In this document: positions 26,848 to 35,767 of the stretch, one piece after another
How the letters are laid out: each line of letters starts with the position of its first letter
Position numbering within the stretch: position 1 is the stretch's first letter
Source: JAMXLO01 sp963799415
GTDB lineage: Bacteria > Pseudomonadota > Alphaproteobacteria > Acetobacterales > Acetobacteraceae
Direction: 5' to 3'
Length of the DNA: 64,000 nt
NCBI GenBank assembly: GCA_963799415.1
Contig: CAWCXI010000031.1
Location: 1 to 64,000, forward strand
The notes under the pieces: generated by a model
Told to the model about the DNA's origin: nothing
Seen by the model: the letters and a program-made list of their open reading frames with translations, nothing else
Database searches by the model: none
Made by a program: the position numbers and the translations under genes

Positions 26848-28626
26848 GTGAGGGCGGCGCGACAGGTCAACGGCCGGGCAGTTGCGGCAAAGGCCGCCCC
26901 ACGCAAAAAGTTGGCGCCGCATCGCTCCGAGGACGAACGCGCGGAAGATGCGCGTCGGAGCGAAGTTTCCGCCAGTGCAGAATCGGAAGTGCGGCTGATC
27001 GCGTTCTACCTGCCGCAATATCATCCCATTCCAGAGAATGATAGGTGGTGGGGCAAAGGCTTCACCGAATGGCCGGGTACCGCTGGGGCGCAGCCGCTGT
27101 TCGAGGGTCACTATCAGCCGCATATACCGGCTGACCTTGGATTTTACGATCTCCGCCTTCCCGAGGCCCGTGCTGCGCAGGCCGAGCTTGCCAAGCAGTA
27201 CGGCATCCACGGGTTCTGCTACCACTACTATTGGTTCTCCGGGCGCCGCATCCTCCAGCGCCCATTGGATGAAATGCTGCAGTCCGGCAAACCGAATTTC
27301 CCATTCTGTATCTGCTGGGCGAACGAGCCCTGGTCTCGACGCTGGGATGGATCCGAAAGCGAAATTCTGATCGCCCAGGAGCACGACCTCGACTCAGACA
27401 AGAAGCTGATCTTCGACCTGCTGCCACTATTCGCCGACCGTCGATACATCAAGGTGAACGGCAAGCCGTTGCTGGTCATCTATCGGGTCGGGCTGCTGCC
27501 CAACCCGGGCGCACTCTTCGCAGCCTGGCGGGAGGCAGCGCGCCAACACGGATTGCCGGACCTCCACATCTGCATGGCCGAGACGTTCGGATTGAACGAT
27601 CCCTTTGCCAGTGGCTGCGATTCGGCCGTGGAATTCCCGCCGCACCAGCTTGTGGCGGGGCCGGTCAACGACTCGCTGAAGGGACTCGCTGAGGGCTTCT
27701 CCGGCACCGTGTACAACTACGCCGACGCCGTGATGGCTGAAACCGTGGCGGCGCCGGCCGACTACCAGCGTTACCGGTGCGTAATGCCAGGCTGGGACAA
27801 CACGCCGCGGCGAGGCCGCAAGGGGAATCTCTTTCACGGCGCAACTCCGGAACTCTACGAATTGTGGCTGCGCGAGGCGATCGGCTTCACCCGTCGGCAC
27901 CTTCCGGCCGGCCAGCGCCTGGTTTTTATCAATGCATGGAACGAATGGGGCGAAGGCGCGCATATCGAACCCGACATTCGATTCGGCCGACAGTTCCTCG
28001 AGGCGACCCGGCGGGCGATGGCCGGACTATCCGAGTGGCGCACGATAATGACGGCGACGAAGACCAAGCTGCCGGCAGGCGAAGAGGACCTGACCGCGCT
28101 TGAGGCGTGGCTCCGGTCGTTCGAAACCGCCCTCAAGTATATGTCGGAACAATATCTGTCGTTGGAAACCCAGAGACTCGGCTTGCAGCCTGCGTTCGTC
28201 AATTTCTCGGAGTCCGTGCTGGCGCCGCTCGGCGTCCAATTGAAAGGCTCCTGCAATATCGAGCGCATCAACCAAATCAGCGACGGCGATATGATCGCGG
28301 TCGACCAAACGGGTTACCTGCAAATCTCCGGCTGGAACCTGATCGCGGGACAGGAGATGACCGCGGAGACGGTCAGCTACCTGACCTTGCTCTCTATGGA
28401 TGGTGAGCAGGCCTTCACCGCTCGGATCCAGCAGCGGGTTCCCCGGGCCGACGTGGCTGAATATCACAAGCTGCCCTCCGATCAGGGGCTTTGGTCCGGA
28501 ATCCGCTCATCCGTGCGATTGAGCAGCGTCGATCCTGGCAAATACGAGATCGGTATCGACACCAGGATCGGCTCCTCCTGCCTGAGGGCGCTCTCCAGCA
28601 AGGTCGTCGTCATTGGCCAGCAGTGA
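26848..28626 (+). CDS. WbsX-family glycan protein (GH99-like domain)
   Basis: 592 residues from GTG 26848. The WbsX/GH99-like domain (about 48-400) has RLIAFYLPQYHPIPEND, WWGKGFTEW, GHYQPHIPADLGFYDL, CICWANEPW and NAWNEWGEGAHIEPD with its acidic residues. WbsX proteins occur in O-antigen and surface polysaccharide clusters, where they may act as glycosyltransferases or hydrolases. The C-terminal 150 residues are of unknown fold. The first 45 residues are basic and low in complexity, so the true start may lie further in. It overlaps the GT2 gene by 14 bases. Confidence 0.85.
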   Translation: MRAARQVNGRAVAAKAAPRKKLAPHRSEDERAEDARRSEVSASAESEVRLIAFYLPQYHPIPENDRWWGKGFTEWPGTAGAQPLFEGHYQPHIPADLGFYDLRLPEARAAQAELAKQYGIHGFCYHYYWFSGRRILQRPLDEMLQSGKPNFPFCICWANEPWSRRWDGSESEILIAQEHDLDSDKKLIFDLLPLFADRRYIKVNGKPLLVIYRVGLLPNPGALFAAWREAARQHGLPDLHICMAETFGLNDPFASGCDSAVEFPPHQLVAGPVNDSLKGLAEGFSGTVYNYADAVMAETVAAPADYQRYRCVMPGWDNTPRRGRKGNLFHGATPELYELWLREAIGFTRRHLPAGQRLVFINAWNEWGEGAHIEPDIRFGRQFLEATRRAMAGLSEWRTIMTATKTKLPAGEEDLTALEAWLRSFETALKYMSEQYLSLETQRLGLQPAFVNFSESVLAPLGVQLKGSCNIERINQISDGDMIAVDQTGYLQISGWNLIAGQEMTAETVSYLTLLSMDGEQAFTARIQQRVPRADVAEYHKLPSDQGLWSGIRSSVRLSSVDPGKYEIGIDTRIGSSCLRALSSKVVVIGQQ

Positions 28627-29566
28627 CGCAATCGAGGGGCTGGTGAGTGTCGTCATGCCCAGCTTCAACCACGCCGCGTTCGTGGCAGAGGCGATGCGTT
28701 CGGTATTCGACCAGTCGTACCGCGACGTCGAATTTCTGGTCCTGGACGACTGTTCCACTGACCAGACTTTCGCGGTTATCCGCGACGTGGCGGACGTTAA
28801 GCAGTTCAGACGGCGCTTTCGGAGGCTGGAAATCAGCCGCAACCAGCAAAACCAGGGAGCGCACCATAGCCTGAACCTGGGCCTTGCGGCGGCACGCGGC
28901 GAATTCGTCACCTTCATCAACTCGGACGACTGCTACGAGCCCGAACGGCTGCAGCTTCTGACGTCCCGCAGCCACCAGGCAGATGAGCCATTCCTCGCAT
29001 TCAGCGCACTGCGGCTGATCGATGCGTTGGGACGTCGCGTAAGGCGTCACGAACTGAAGGATGTCCTGGAACTGGGGCCGAATCGGCTCAGGGCAGCGTT
29101 GCCATCGCTGAGCTTTGCATTCCTGCGCTATCAGCTCGCCGGGTCCACTGGAAACATCTTCCTCAACCGGACGCTAGCGACCGAGATCGGCGGCTTCTGC
29201 GCCCTGAAGTACTGCCATGACTGGGAATTCATGCTGCGAGCCATCACCGTTGTCGAACCTTGCTACGTTCCCGAGACCGCATACCGCTACCGCATTCACG
29301 GCGCGAACGCCTTCAGCAATCTGCAGCATTTGGCCACCGATGATACTGAGGCTTCCCTGGGAAGCTACTACCGACGCATCGCGAGCCGCCGCGTCAGCAA
29401 CCCTATGGCGCCGACTCCGGCAAATTGGCCCTACGTATTTGATATGATCGCGCGGCAGTTCGGCGTGTATGATGCGTGGCTTCGGGAAGCCGAGTATTCA
29501 CCGCGGTATGCCTCACGCCTGTCTGAAATTTCGGAAGAGGTGAGCGGTAGCGAACATGCCAACTGA
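28613..29566 (+). CDS. Family 2 glycosyltransferase
   Basis: 317 residues. GT-A fold with VSVVMPSFNHAAFVAEAMRSV, the nucleotide-sugar-binding DDCSTDQT and the DxD-like NSDDCYEPERL. A C-terminal segment CHDWEFMLRA is typical of the family. It would transfer a sugar to a surface glycan from the cytosolic face. Start is TTG 28613 overlapping the WbsX gene, or GTG 28643. It overlaps the next gene by 11 bases, so the cluster is tightly coupled. Confidence 0.9.
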   Translation: MASSDAIEGLVSVVMPSFNHAAFVAEAMRSVFDQSYRDVEFLVLDDCSTDQTFAVIRDVADVKQFRRRFRRLEISRNQQNQGAHHSLNLGLAAARGEFVTFINSDDCYEPERLQLLTSRSHQADEPFLAFSALRLIDALGRRVRRHELKDVLELGPNRLRAALPSLSFAFLRYQLAGSTGNIFLNRTLATEIGGFCALKYCHDWEFMLRAITVVEPCYVPETAYRYRIHGANAFSNLQHLATDDTEASLGSYYRRIASRRVSNPMAPTPANWPYVFDMIARQFGVYDAWLREAEYSPRYASRLSEISEEVSGSEHAN

Positions 29567-31457
29567 GACGGATCTAACCATGGTTCCGCAGCCGGGCAGA
29601 AAGCAGGTCTATATCCATATCGGATTTCCCAAGACTGGAACGACATCCATCCAGGTATGGTTGTCAGGGAATGCGGACGCCCTGGCCGCACAGGGGGCGC
29701 TCTATCCAGTGGCCGGGCGCGGCGAAGGTGATTACCGGTTCGGACATCATCTGTTCCCCAACGCCCTGGCGCAGAACCCCTTAAGTGAACTCGCCACGTC
29801 GTGGCCAGATATGGATGAGCTGCACAGCGAGATAACGAACAGCGCAGCCCGAACAATCATTCTTTCATCGGAGGATTTCGCCACAAAGCTAGACCGACCG
29901 GCCATCCATCTCCTCGCACACAAGCTTAGCGACATCGATGTTCGGATCATTTGCTATGTCCGTCGCCAGGACGAGTTCATTATCTCGGTCTGGTCGACGG
30001 CGGTCGCCAACTATGGTGAAAAAAACTCGCTTTCTGATTGTCTCGTGCAACCTTGGTTAGACTATGCAGGGACAGTGGGACTGTGGGCTAGCGCCTTCGG
30101 CGTCGGAGCAATCATTCTGCGAGCATACGAAGAATCACAGCTTGTCGGCGGTGACGCTGTGGTGGACTTCCTTTCGGTCTGTGGTTTGGATCCGTTGATG
30201 GACTGTGGGTCACTACCTCAGGAACGTCATAATCAGCGCCTGCCTGCACACATCGCGTTGATTTTGGCTTATCTCAACGCGCACAATGTCGACCGTTCGG
30301 TGGTCACCCACTTGCATACGCTGGGAGCCAACTCCGATGGCGGGAACAATCAGTTGCAGTTGCTGACGCCGCAGGAAAGGTCGGCGCTGCTTGCCAGACA
30401 CGCCGAGGGCAATACTGTGCTGGCGCAAACCTACCTCGGCCGCGCTGATGGGCGGTTGTTCCACGATCTGACGATCTCGGGGAAAGGCGATTGTCAAGCG
30501 GCACAGGGCACGGATATTCACAATGGCCTCGCGGCCGCGCTGGCGCTACTGATCAATGACGCGCATGCCGCGATGGCGCCTCACCCCGCTGTCGCCAGTT
30601 CAAGTAGCGTTGCCGCACGAGACCTTCCCCAGGAATTCCGCGCCATGTCGGACGAGGCATGGCTGGCAACGCTACTACAAACTACAACTAAGCCGGAGGT
30701 CCGAGGATTTAGGTTTCCATGCTTCCCGGACCCGGAACTACAGGCAGCTTTCGTGGGTACCTCGGACGAAGCCACCATACGTGAGGCGTTCAGTTTTTAT
30801 ATAGCCACAAGGGGCTACGCCGAGGCTCTGGGTCTTCCACTAGCGCTAGACAGAAGGTTCTTAGATTTCGGAGTTGGTTGGGGAAGATTCCCTAGGATAT
30901 TCTGGAAGGATATCAGCGCTAGCAATCTCTATGGCTGTGATGTCGATCCCGGGGCTCTCGACCTATGCAAGAGCACTCGCGTTCCCGGGAACTTCGATCG
31001 GCTCTACCCTCGAGGCAGATTGCCATATCCAGATTCTTACTTCCAGGCAGGCATAGCTTATTCGGTATTCACACACTTGTCCGAAGAGGCGCATCTGCAC
31101 TGGATGCGCGAGCTTGCCCGTGTGCTGCAGCCTGGTGCGGTATTCTGCATGACGCTCGAACCGCGGCGGTTTGCCGCGTTCATTGAGCAGCTGCCGGACC
31201 AACCGGTATCGAAGTGGCATCAGGGACTCAAGAAATTCGCGCCTCACGCTGGCCAGTTGCGGGCTCAATTCGATGTAGGGCAATTCTCCTACATGCCAAC
31301 GGGCGGCGGCACACACCGGGAGGCATCAGAATATGGTGACGCCATTGTACCGGCTGTTTTCATTGAGCGTGAATGGGGCCACGCGTTCGCCTTGCGCACC
31401 TATATAGACGAACCCTCGCGTTATTGGCAGGCCGTCGCAGTCATGCAGCGCATCTAA
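29556..31457 (+). CDS. Sulfotransferase-like / SAM methyltransferase fusion
   Basis: 633 residues, two domains in one uninterrupted frame. Residues about 15-300 look like a P-loop sulfotransferase: VYIHIGFPKTGTTSIQVWL is the PAPS 5'-phosphosulfate loop and ILSSEDF and CYVRRQDEFI are family pieces. An Ala/Ser-rich linker (about 340-360) leads to a class I methyltransferase (about 415-560) with FLDFGVGWGRFPRIF, CDVDPGAL and AYSVFTHLSEEAHL. It may sulfate and methylate a surface glycan, an assignment from context. The linker argues for a real fusion rather than a frameshift artefact, though this sequence has several indels. Confidence 0.8.
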   Translation: MPTETDLTMVPQPGRKQVYIHIGFPKTGTTSIQVWLSGNADALAAQGALYPVAGRGEGDYRFGHHLFPNALAQNPLSELATSWPDMDELHSEITNSAARTIILSSEDFATKLDRPAIHLLAHKLSDIDVRIICYVRRQDEFIISVWSTAVANYGEKNSLSDCLVQPWLDYAGTVGLWASAFGVGAIILRAYEESQLVGGDAVVDFLSVCGLDPLMDCGSLPQERHNQRLPAHIALILAYLNAHNVDRSVVTHLHTLGANSDGGNNQLQLLTPQERSALLARHAEGNTVLAQTYLGRADGRLFHDLTISGKGDCQAAQGTDIHNGLAAALALLINDAHAAMAPHPAVASSSSVAARDLPQEFRAMSDEAWLATLLQTTTKPEVRGFRFPCFPDPELQAAFVGTSDEATIREAFSFYIATRGYAEALGLPLALDRRFLDFGVGWGRFPRIFWKDISASNLYGCDVDPGALDLCKSTRVPGNFDRLYPRGRLPYPDSYFQAGIAYSVFTHLSEEAHLHWMRELARVLQPGAVFCMTLEPRRFAAFIEQLPDQPVSKWHQGLKKFAPHAGQLRAQFDVGQFSYMPTGGGTHREASEYGDAIVPAVFIEREWGHAFALRTYIDEPSRYWQAVAVMQRI

Positions 31458-31477
31458 ACGAAGGCGTCCCAACTGAG

Positions 31478-32584
31478 GTGAGCAATTCTGAATTCAATGC
31501 GCTTTTTCCCGACTGGCTGACCCAGTCGCTGTCTTTGCCACCCTATTTTTGGAACATCAACGGTTATTCGGCCGACGACGGCATGATTGAGTTCCGCGGT
31601 TGGGCACTTCCTTGGTACGGCTATCCATTTAACCGAACGCTACGGCGCGAGGGTGGCACGGGGGTGGAAGTGGTCACAACGGTCGACAAGGGGTTTGCGA
31701 TGCACTTCCCATACTGGCCAAATGCGCCAACCGCTCCGTTTGCAGCACGGAGCGAGTTAGGTGTAACAACGCTAGACTACATCTCTATTGAGAGTTCCCC
31801 GGCAATCGCGGCGGCGCCTCTATCGCACCCCCTCAATCAGTTCTCGAGATGGTTGTTCGTCCCGACAACGAAGGATTTCTTGGTTCCACCGCCCGATATT
31901 ATCGCTCATATTGGCGAATCATCTGCCGATTATTATCTCGTATCGGGCTGCACACTGTTCAACGGGTTTAAGTCTGCCTTCGAACGCTATGCTGGGCGCC
32001 CGCTCCTAAGTGCCGTGAGGATTCTCGACTGGGGCTGCGGACCCGGGCGCATCGGCCTTCACCTGACTAAGGCAATCGCTCAGGACAGCGCGGCCACCGA
32101 GTATGTAGGCGTTGACATCGATCCACTTTCGCTCACTTGGGCCGAGCGTTCGCTGCCGGGCACGTTTATTTGCACCGGGAGGCTGCCGCCTTTGCCGTTC
32201 CCTGATGGTCACTTCGATTTCATATTTGGCTATAGCGTATTTACGCATCTAGACCGGCCAATCCAACTAGCGTGGATGGCGGAATTACGCCGCGTGTGCG
32301 CATCCGGCGGAATTGTCGCGGTTACCGTCATGGCTGAATTGGCGCTGTTCTACTTCGAACCATTCCTTCGGGACGAAGAGGCACGAGCTCGCTTCGTCGA
32401 TGGAATCTATGCCAACATGCCCAACACGCAACTCGAGGAGAGTGGAATCGGCGGTGACTATTATCGGAATGTCTGGATGAGTCGTGACTTCATCTTGGAC
32501 AATTGGACGGAGCACTTTGAGATCCTTGCTGTCCATCCCAATTTTCATCACTATCAGGATCTAGTGGTCCTGCGCGCCCTTTGA
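31478..32584 (+). CDS. Class I SAM-dependent methyltransferase
   Basis: 368 residues from GTG 31478. An N-terminal region of about 170 residues with many aromatics (WNINGYSADDGMIEFRGWALPWYG) that may bind a glycan, then a methyltransferase fold with ILDWGCGPGRIGLHL, VGVDIDPLSL and FGYSVFTHLDRPIQLAWMAEL. The second domain resembles the methyltransferase half of the preceding gene, suggesting duplication within the cluster. It lies 20 bases after that gene. Base composition is visibly more AT-rich than the rest of the window. Acceptor unknown. Confidence 0.82.
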   Translation: MSNSEFNALFPDWLTQSLSLPPYFWNINGYSADDGMIEFRGWALPWYGYPFNRTLRREGGTGVEVVTTVDKGFAMHFPYWPNAPTAPFAARSELGVTTLDYISIESSPAIAAAPLSHPLNQFSRWLFVPTTKDFLVPPPDIIAHIGESSADYYLVSGCTLFNGFKSAFERYAGRPLLSAVRILDWGCGPGRIGLHLTKAIAQDSAATEYVGVDIDPLSLTWAERSLPGTFICTGRLPPLPFPDGHFDFIFGYSVFTHLDRPIQLAWMAELRRVCASGGIVAVTVMAELALFYFEPFLRDEEARARFVDGIYANMPNTQLEESGIGGDYYRNVWMSRDFILDNWTEHFEILAVHPNFHHYQDLVVLRAL

Positions 32585-32802
32585 ATGGAACGGATGCTTG
32601 CCAACTCTCCAGATAGAACAATGACCGTCTCCCACTCCGGCAACATCTCTCGCGATCCCTCGCGTCACCGAATCGCCGAACCGCACCTTTTAGCTTTCCC
32701 CCCACCGGCTCCATGAACCGATCCGTCACGTCGACGCACCCTCGCCCTCCCGCCCCATCCCGACTACCCTCCGCCCCATACCACGCGCGGACCACGCCCC
32801 CC

Positions 32803-33948
32803 ATGAGCTACGACCAGCCATTCGCCGGCCTGAAGGTGATCGACGTGAGCCAGGGCGTCGCCGGCCCCTACTGCGCCATGCTGCTCGCCCAGTACGGCGC
32901 CAACGTCATCAAGGTCGAACCCCCCGGCGTCGGCGACTGGGCGCGCAACCTCGGCGTCGTCTACGGCGACCAGTGCGCCTATTCGCTCCCCGCCAACCTC
33001 GGCAAACGCGCCATCGCGCTCGACCTGAAGCAGCCGGACGGCCGCGCCATCCTGTGGCGCCTTATCGCCGGCGCCGACGTGTTCCTCCAAGGCTTCCGAC
33101 CCGGCGTGATCGAACGCCTGGGCTTCGGCTACGCCGACGTATCCGAGCGCGAACCCCGCATCATCTACCTCTCGGTATCCGGCTTCGGCCAATCGGGCCC
33201 ACTCGCCGAACGCCCCGCGATGGATCCGATCCTCCAGGCCTATACCGGCCTCACCGTCGAGAACAAAGGCGAGGACGGCATCCCGCATCGCACGCCGATC
33301 ATCGCCATCGACATGAGCACCGCGCTCTACGCCTATTCAGCCGTATCCACAGCCCTGTACGCGCGCCGCGACGAACCGCGCGGCCGCCACATCGAGGCCA
33401 GCCTGCTTCAGGCCGCGGCCGGCCTCCAGGTCGTGCGCATGATGCAGTCGTATCTCGAGGGCGGCGCGATCCGACCGCCCGGCGCGCCGAGCGGCGTCTA
33501 CCAGGTCGCCGACGGCTGGATGACCATCACCGTCGTCCGCCTCCACGAATGGCTCGGCTTCTGCAAGGCGGTGGACCTCCCCCTATTCGCCGCCGACGAG
33601 CGATACCGCACGACCCAGGGCCGCTTCGACCACGCGGCCGAGATCAGCGCGGCGCTGCGCACTCTGCTCGCATCGCAGCCCTTCGCCTACTGGTCGCAGC
33701 GCCTGGCCGCCGAGCGCATCATGCACGAGCAGTTGAACAGCTACACCGGCTTCCTCCAACATCCGCACGTCGAGGCAAGCGGTGCCATCGCCTGGCTGCA
33801 CCACCCGCACGTGCCGACCGCATTCCCGATGCCGCAGCTCATCGGCGCGCCACCGCTTATCGACGGCACCCGCCTTGCCACCTCGCCCGGACTGGGCGAA
33901 CACACCGAGGCGATCCTGCACGAGCACGCCTACACCCCGCCGAAATAG
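32803..33948 (+). CDS. CaiB/BaiF family CoA transferase (class III)
   Basis: 381 residues from ATG 32803. GLKVIDVSQGVAGPYCAMLLAQYGANVIKVEPP at the N-terminus (in part) with the GPYC segment, NLGKRAIALDLK, and the catalytic Asp in PAMDPILQAYTGL are typical of the class III CoA transferases. They move CoA between carboxylic acids. No partner dehydrogenase or hydratase lies beside it. An open frame from 32713 adds 30 proline/serine-rich residues that look non-coding. Confidence 0.9.
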   Translation: MSYDQPFAGLKVIDVSQGVAGPYCAMLLAQYGANVIKVEPPGVGDWARNLGVVYGDQCAYSLPANLGKRAIALDLKQPDGRAILWRLIAGADVFLQGFRPGVIERLGFGYADVSEREPRIIYLSVSGFGQSGPLAERPAMDPILQAYTGLTVENKGEDGIPHRTPIIAIDMSTALYAYSAVSTALYARRDEPRGRHIEASLLQAAAGLQVVRMMQSYLEGGAIRPPGAPSGVYQVADGWMTITVVRLHEWLGFCKAVDLPLFAADERYRTTQGRFDHAAEISAALRTLLASQPFAYWSQRLAAERIMHEQLNSYTGFLQHPHVEASGAIAWLHHPHVPTAFPMPQLIGAPPLIDGTRLATSPGLGEHTEAILHEHAYTPPK

Positions 33949-33990
33949 CCGACCTCATAGACCGCGACGTAGTCGCCACCCCTGTTATCC

Positions 33991-34016
33991 CGAGAAGCGA
34001 AGCGACGAAGCAATCC
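33991..34016. repeat. Dispersed repeat unit (cgagaagcgaagcgacgaagc type)
   Basis: Same family as 16728-16761 and 61307-61395. It sits in the 124-bp gap between convergent genes. Confidence 0.65.
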
Positions 34017-34072
34017 CCATCGTCCTGAGAACCGCCCCGCCGCCCGCTCCCGCAACCAACAGTGCGAAGCGT

Positions 34073-34438
34073 TCAGCCCTGCCGCGCGTGGTCAAAGAAA
34101 CCGGTGATCGCCGCCAGCCGGTTATCGGACGCGACGACACCGAAGTCGGTGCCCTTCACCACCGCATCCCCCCCTTCCGGCGCAAGCTCCCACGTGAAGC
34201 GAACCCGGTCGTGGTGGCTTTCGACCTCGCCGGTGCGACGGAATCGATGGCCCGGGAACTTCTCCTGCACACCGACAATCATCACGTCGATGCCCTCTCT
34301 CCCTTCGCCTTGCAGCATCGGATCGAGGTAGCTCGCCCCCTCCGCCCAGGTCTGTGCAATAAGATCACGGCGACGCCCGCCGTCAGCCTCGTTCCAAGTC
34401 GCGATATAGCGATCGATCAGATCGGTCAGCGTGTTCAT
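34073..34438 (-). CDS. SnoaL-like (NTF2-fold) protein
   Basis: 121 residues from ATG 34438, beginning MNTLTDLIDRYIATWNEAD, a typical SnoaL-like opening, with WAEGASYLDPMLQGEGREGI as the second half of the cone-shaped fold. Such proteins are small isomerases, hydrolases or ligand binders. It is divergent from an XRE regulator with 123 bases between and is probably its target, an inference from the arrangement. Confidence 0.8.
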   Translation of the reverse strand: MNTLTDLIDRYIATWNEADGGRRRDLIAQTWAEGASYLDPMLQGEGREGIDVMIVGVQEKFPGHRFRRTGEVESHHDRVRFTWELAPEGGDAVVKGTDFGVVASDNRLAAITGFFDHARQG

Positions 34439-34457
34439 GTGTGGCTCCTTGGTTTGC

Positions 34458-34475
34458 CGCACCCGATGTGGTGCG
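34458..34475. promoter_or_regulatory. Dyad between divergent SnoaL and XRE genes
   Basis: CGCACC-N6-GGTGCG, a perfect 6-bp inverted repeat, 20 bases upstream of the SnoaL-like start. Its place between a regulator gene and its divergent neighbour makes it a candidate operator; not proven. Confidence 0.35.
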
Positions 34476-34561
34476 ACGGCACTCATCGCCGATGCCGGGC
34501 CGCCGGTCGATTACATCGCAGGTAATTGGATGCGGTCGCACGCACGCGTTATCGTCGCGTC

Positions 34562-35347
34562 ATGTCAGTCACCGTCAGACCAATCGGCGACCTGCTGCGC
34601 GAGTGGCGCCAGCGCCGCCGCCTAAGTCAACTCGAGCTGTCGCTGGAAGCAGAAATCTCCACGCGCCATCTCAGCTTTCTCGAGACCGGCCGCTCGCAGC
34701 CAAGCCGCGAAATGGTGCTGCGTCTTGCCGAACAGCTCGACGTCCCGCTCCGCGATCGCAATCTCCTGCTGCACGCCGCGGGCTACGCTTCGGTGTTCCC
34801 CGAACGTCCGCTTGACGATCCCGCGCTGCGAATTGCGCGCCAGGCGATGGATCAAGTGCTCGCCGGACACGAACCGTATCCCGCACTCGCCGTCGATCGT
34901 CACTGGACGCTCATCGCATCGAACGCCGCGACGCAGCGCGTGATTGGCGATGTCGATGCGGCGTTGCTGAAACCGCCGGTCAACGTGATGCGTCTTGCGC
35001 TGCACCCTGCGGGAATGGCACCACGGACGGCGAACCTGGCCGAGTGGCGCGCGCATCTGCTCGCTCGTCTCGGGCATCAGATCCAGGTGAGCGGCGATCC
35101 GGTGCTGATCCGGCTGTTGCGTGAACTGCGTGACTATCCGGCCCCCGACGGCGCGGCACACGACGTGGATGCTACGGCCTTCGTCGTGCCGTTCAAGCTG
35201 GTCACGCCAGCCGGTATTCTGTCCTTCTTCAGCACGACAACAGTGTTCGGCACTCCTGTCGATATCACGCTGGCGGAACTGGCCGTGGAGGCGTTCTATC
35301 CGGCAGACCCAGCAACCGCGGAAATGCTGCAACGACCCCCCGCCTGA
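34562..35347 (+). CDS. XRE-family regulator with MmyB-like domain
   Basis: 261 residues from ATG 34562. An N-terminal helix-turn-helix (about 8-65: LLREWRQRRRLSQLELSLEAEISTRHLSFLETGRS in part) and a C-terminal MmyB-like ligand-binding domain with PYPALAVDRHWTLIASNAA. Such regulators usually control a divergent neighbour, here the SnoaL-like gene. Ligand unknown; MmyB-like domains have been seen to bind fatty acids. Confidence 0.9.
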   Translation: MSVTVRPIGDLLREWRQRRRLSQLELSLEAEISTRHLSFLETGRSQPSREMVLRLAEQLDVPLRDRNLLLHAAGYASVFPERPLDDPALRIARQAMDQVLAGHEPYPALAVDRHWTLIASNAATQRVIGDVDAALLKPPVNVMRLALHPAGMAPRTANLAEWRAHLLARLGHQIQVSGDPVLIRLLRELRDYPAPDGAAHDVDATAFVVPFKLVTPAGILSFFSTTTVFGTPVDITLAELAVEAFYPADPATAEMLQRPPA

Positions 35348-35379
35348 CTGCCGTCTTGCCACGTCCGGACAGAGGCGCG

Positions 35380-35660
35380 CAGCGTCGCTCCAAGAAACGC
35401 TAAGGAGAGAAACGATGGCAAGGTTCGGCCAGAGCGTCCTTCCAACTGCCGAGCCTTGCTCGGTCGACTGTGCCCGGCAATGGGGCTCCAGCGGACAATC
35501 CGCCACCCAGCCGTCGCTTCAGAAGCTCATTGAAGAACGGCAACTGGCCCGGGCAGTCACCTGGCCGCCGCTATCCCATTCAACGTGCACCCGACCGGCA
35601 AATGTCTCCGCTGTTCCGCCGATTCGGCGCAATGAGGCAATCGGCCAACTGCCGGATTTA
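35380..35660 (-). pseudogene. Decayed fragment of a DDE transposase (N-terminal part)
   Basis: Pieces of a transposase N-terminus are spread over three minus-strand frames: FAGRVHVEWD, then PGQLPFFNELLK in the next frame, then GWVADCPL and PSK further on. The order and spacing match transposases whose N-terminus reads roughly VEWD, GQLPFF, ADCPL, PSKRD. Several frame breaks and no terminal repeats make this an old fossil. The match is from memory of the family and is moderate. Confidence 0.4.
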
Positions 35661-35767
35661 GGATTATGCAGTTGAAGGCGGCCAACATTTGAGTCATTCT
35701 GCGCAGTTGCGCCTATATCTGCGTGTATCTGAGACATCCGCGTGCATTTGCGTTTCTACTTTCTTGT

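Noticed and set aside
35415..35675. 86-codon plus-strand ORF preceded by a strong AAGGAGA ribosome-binding-like site
   Set aside because: The protein looks random and lies antisense to a transposase fossil; the purine-rich site is probably coincidence.
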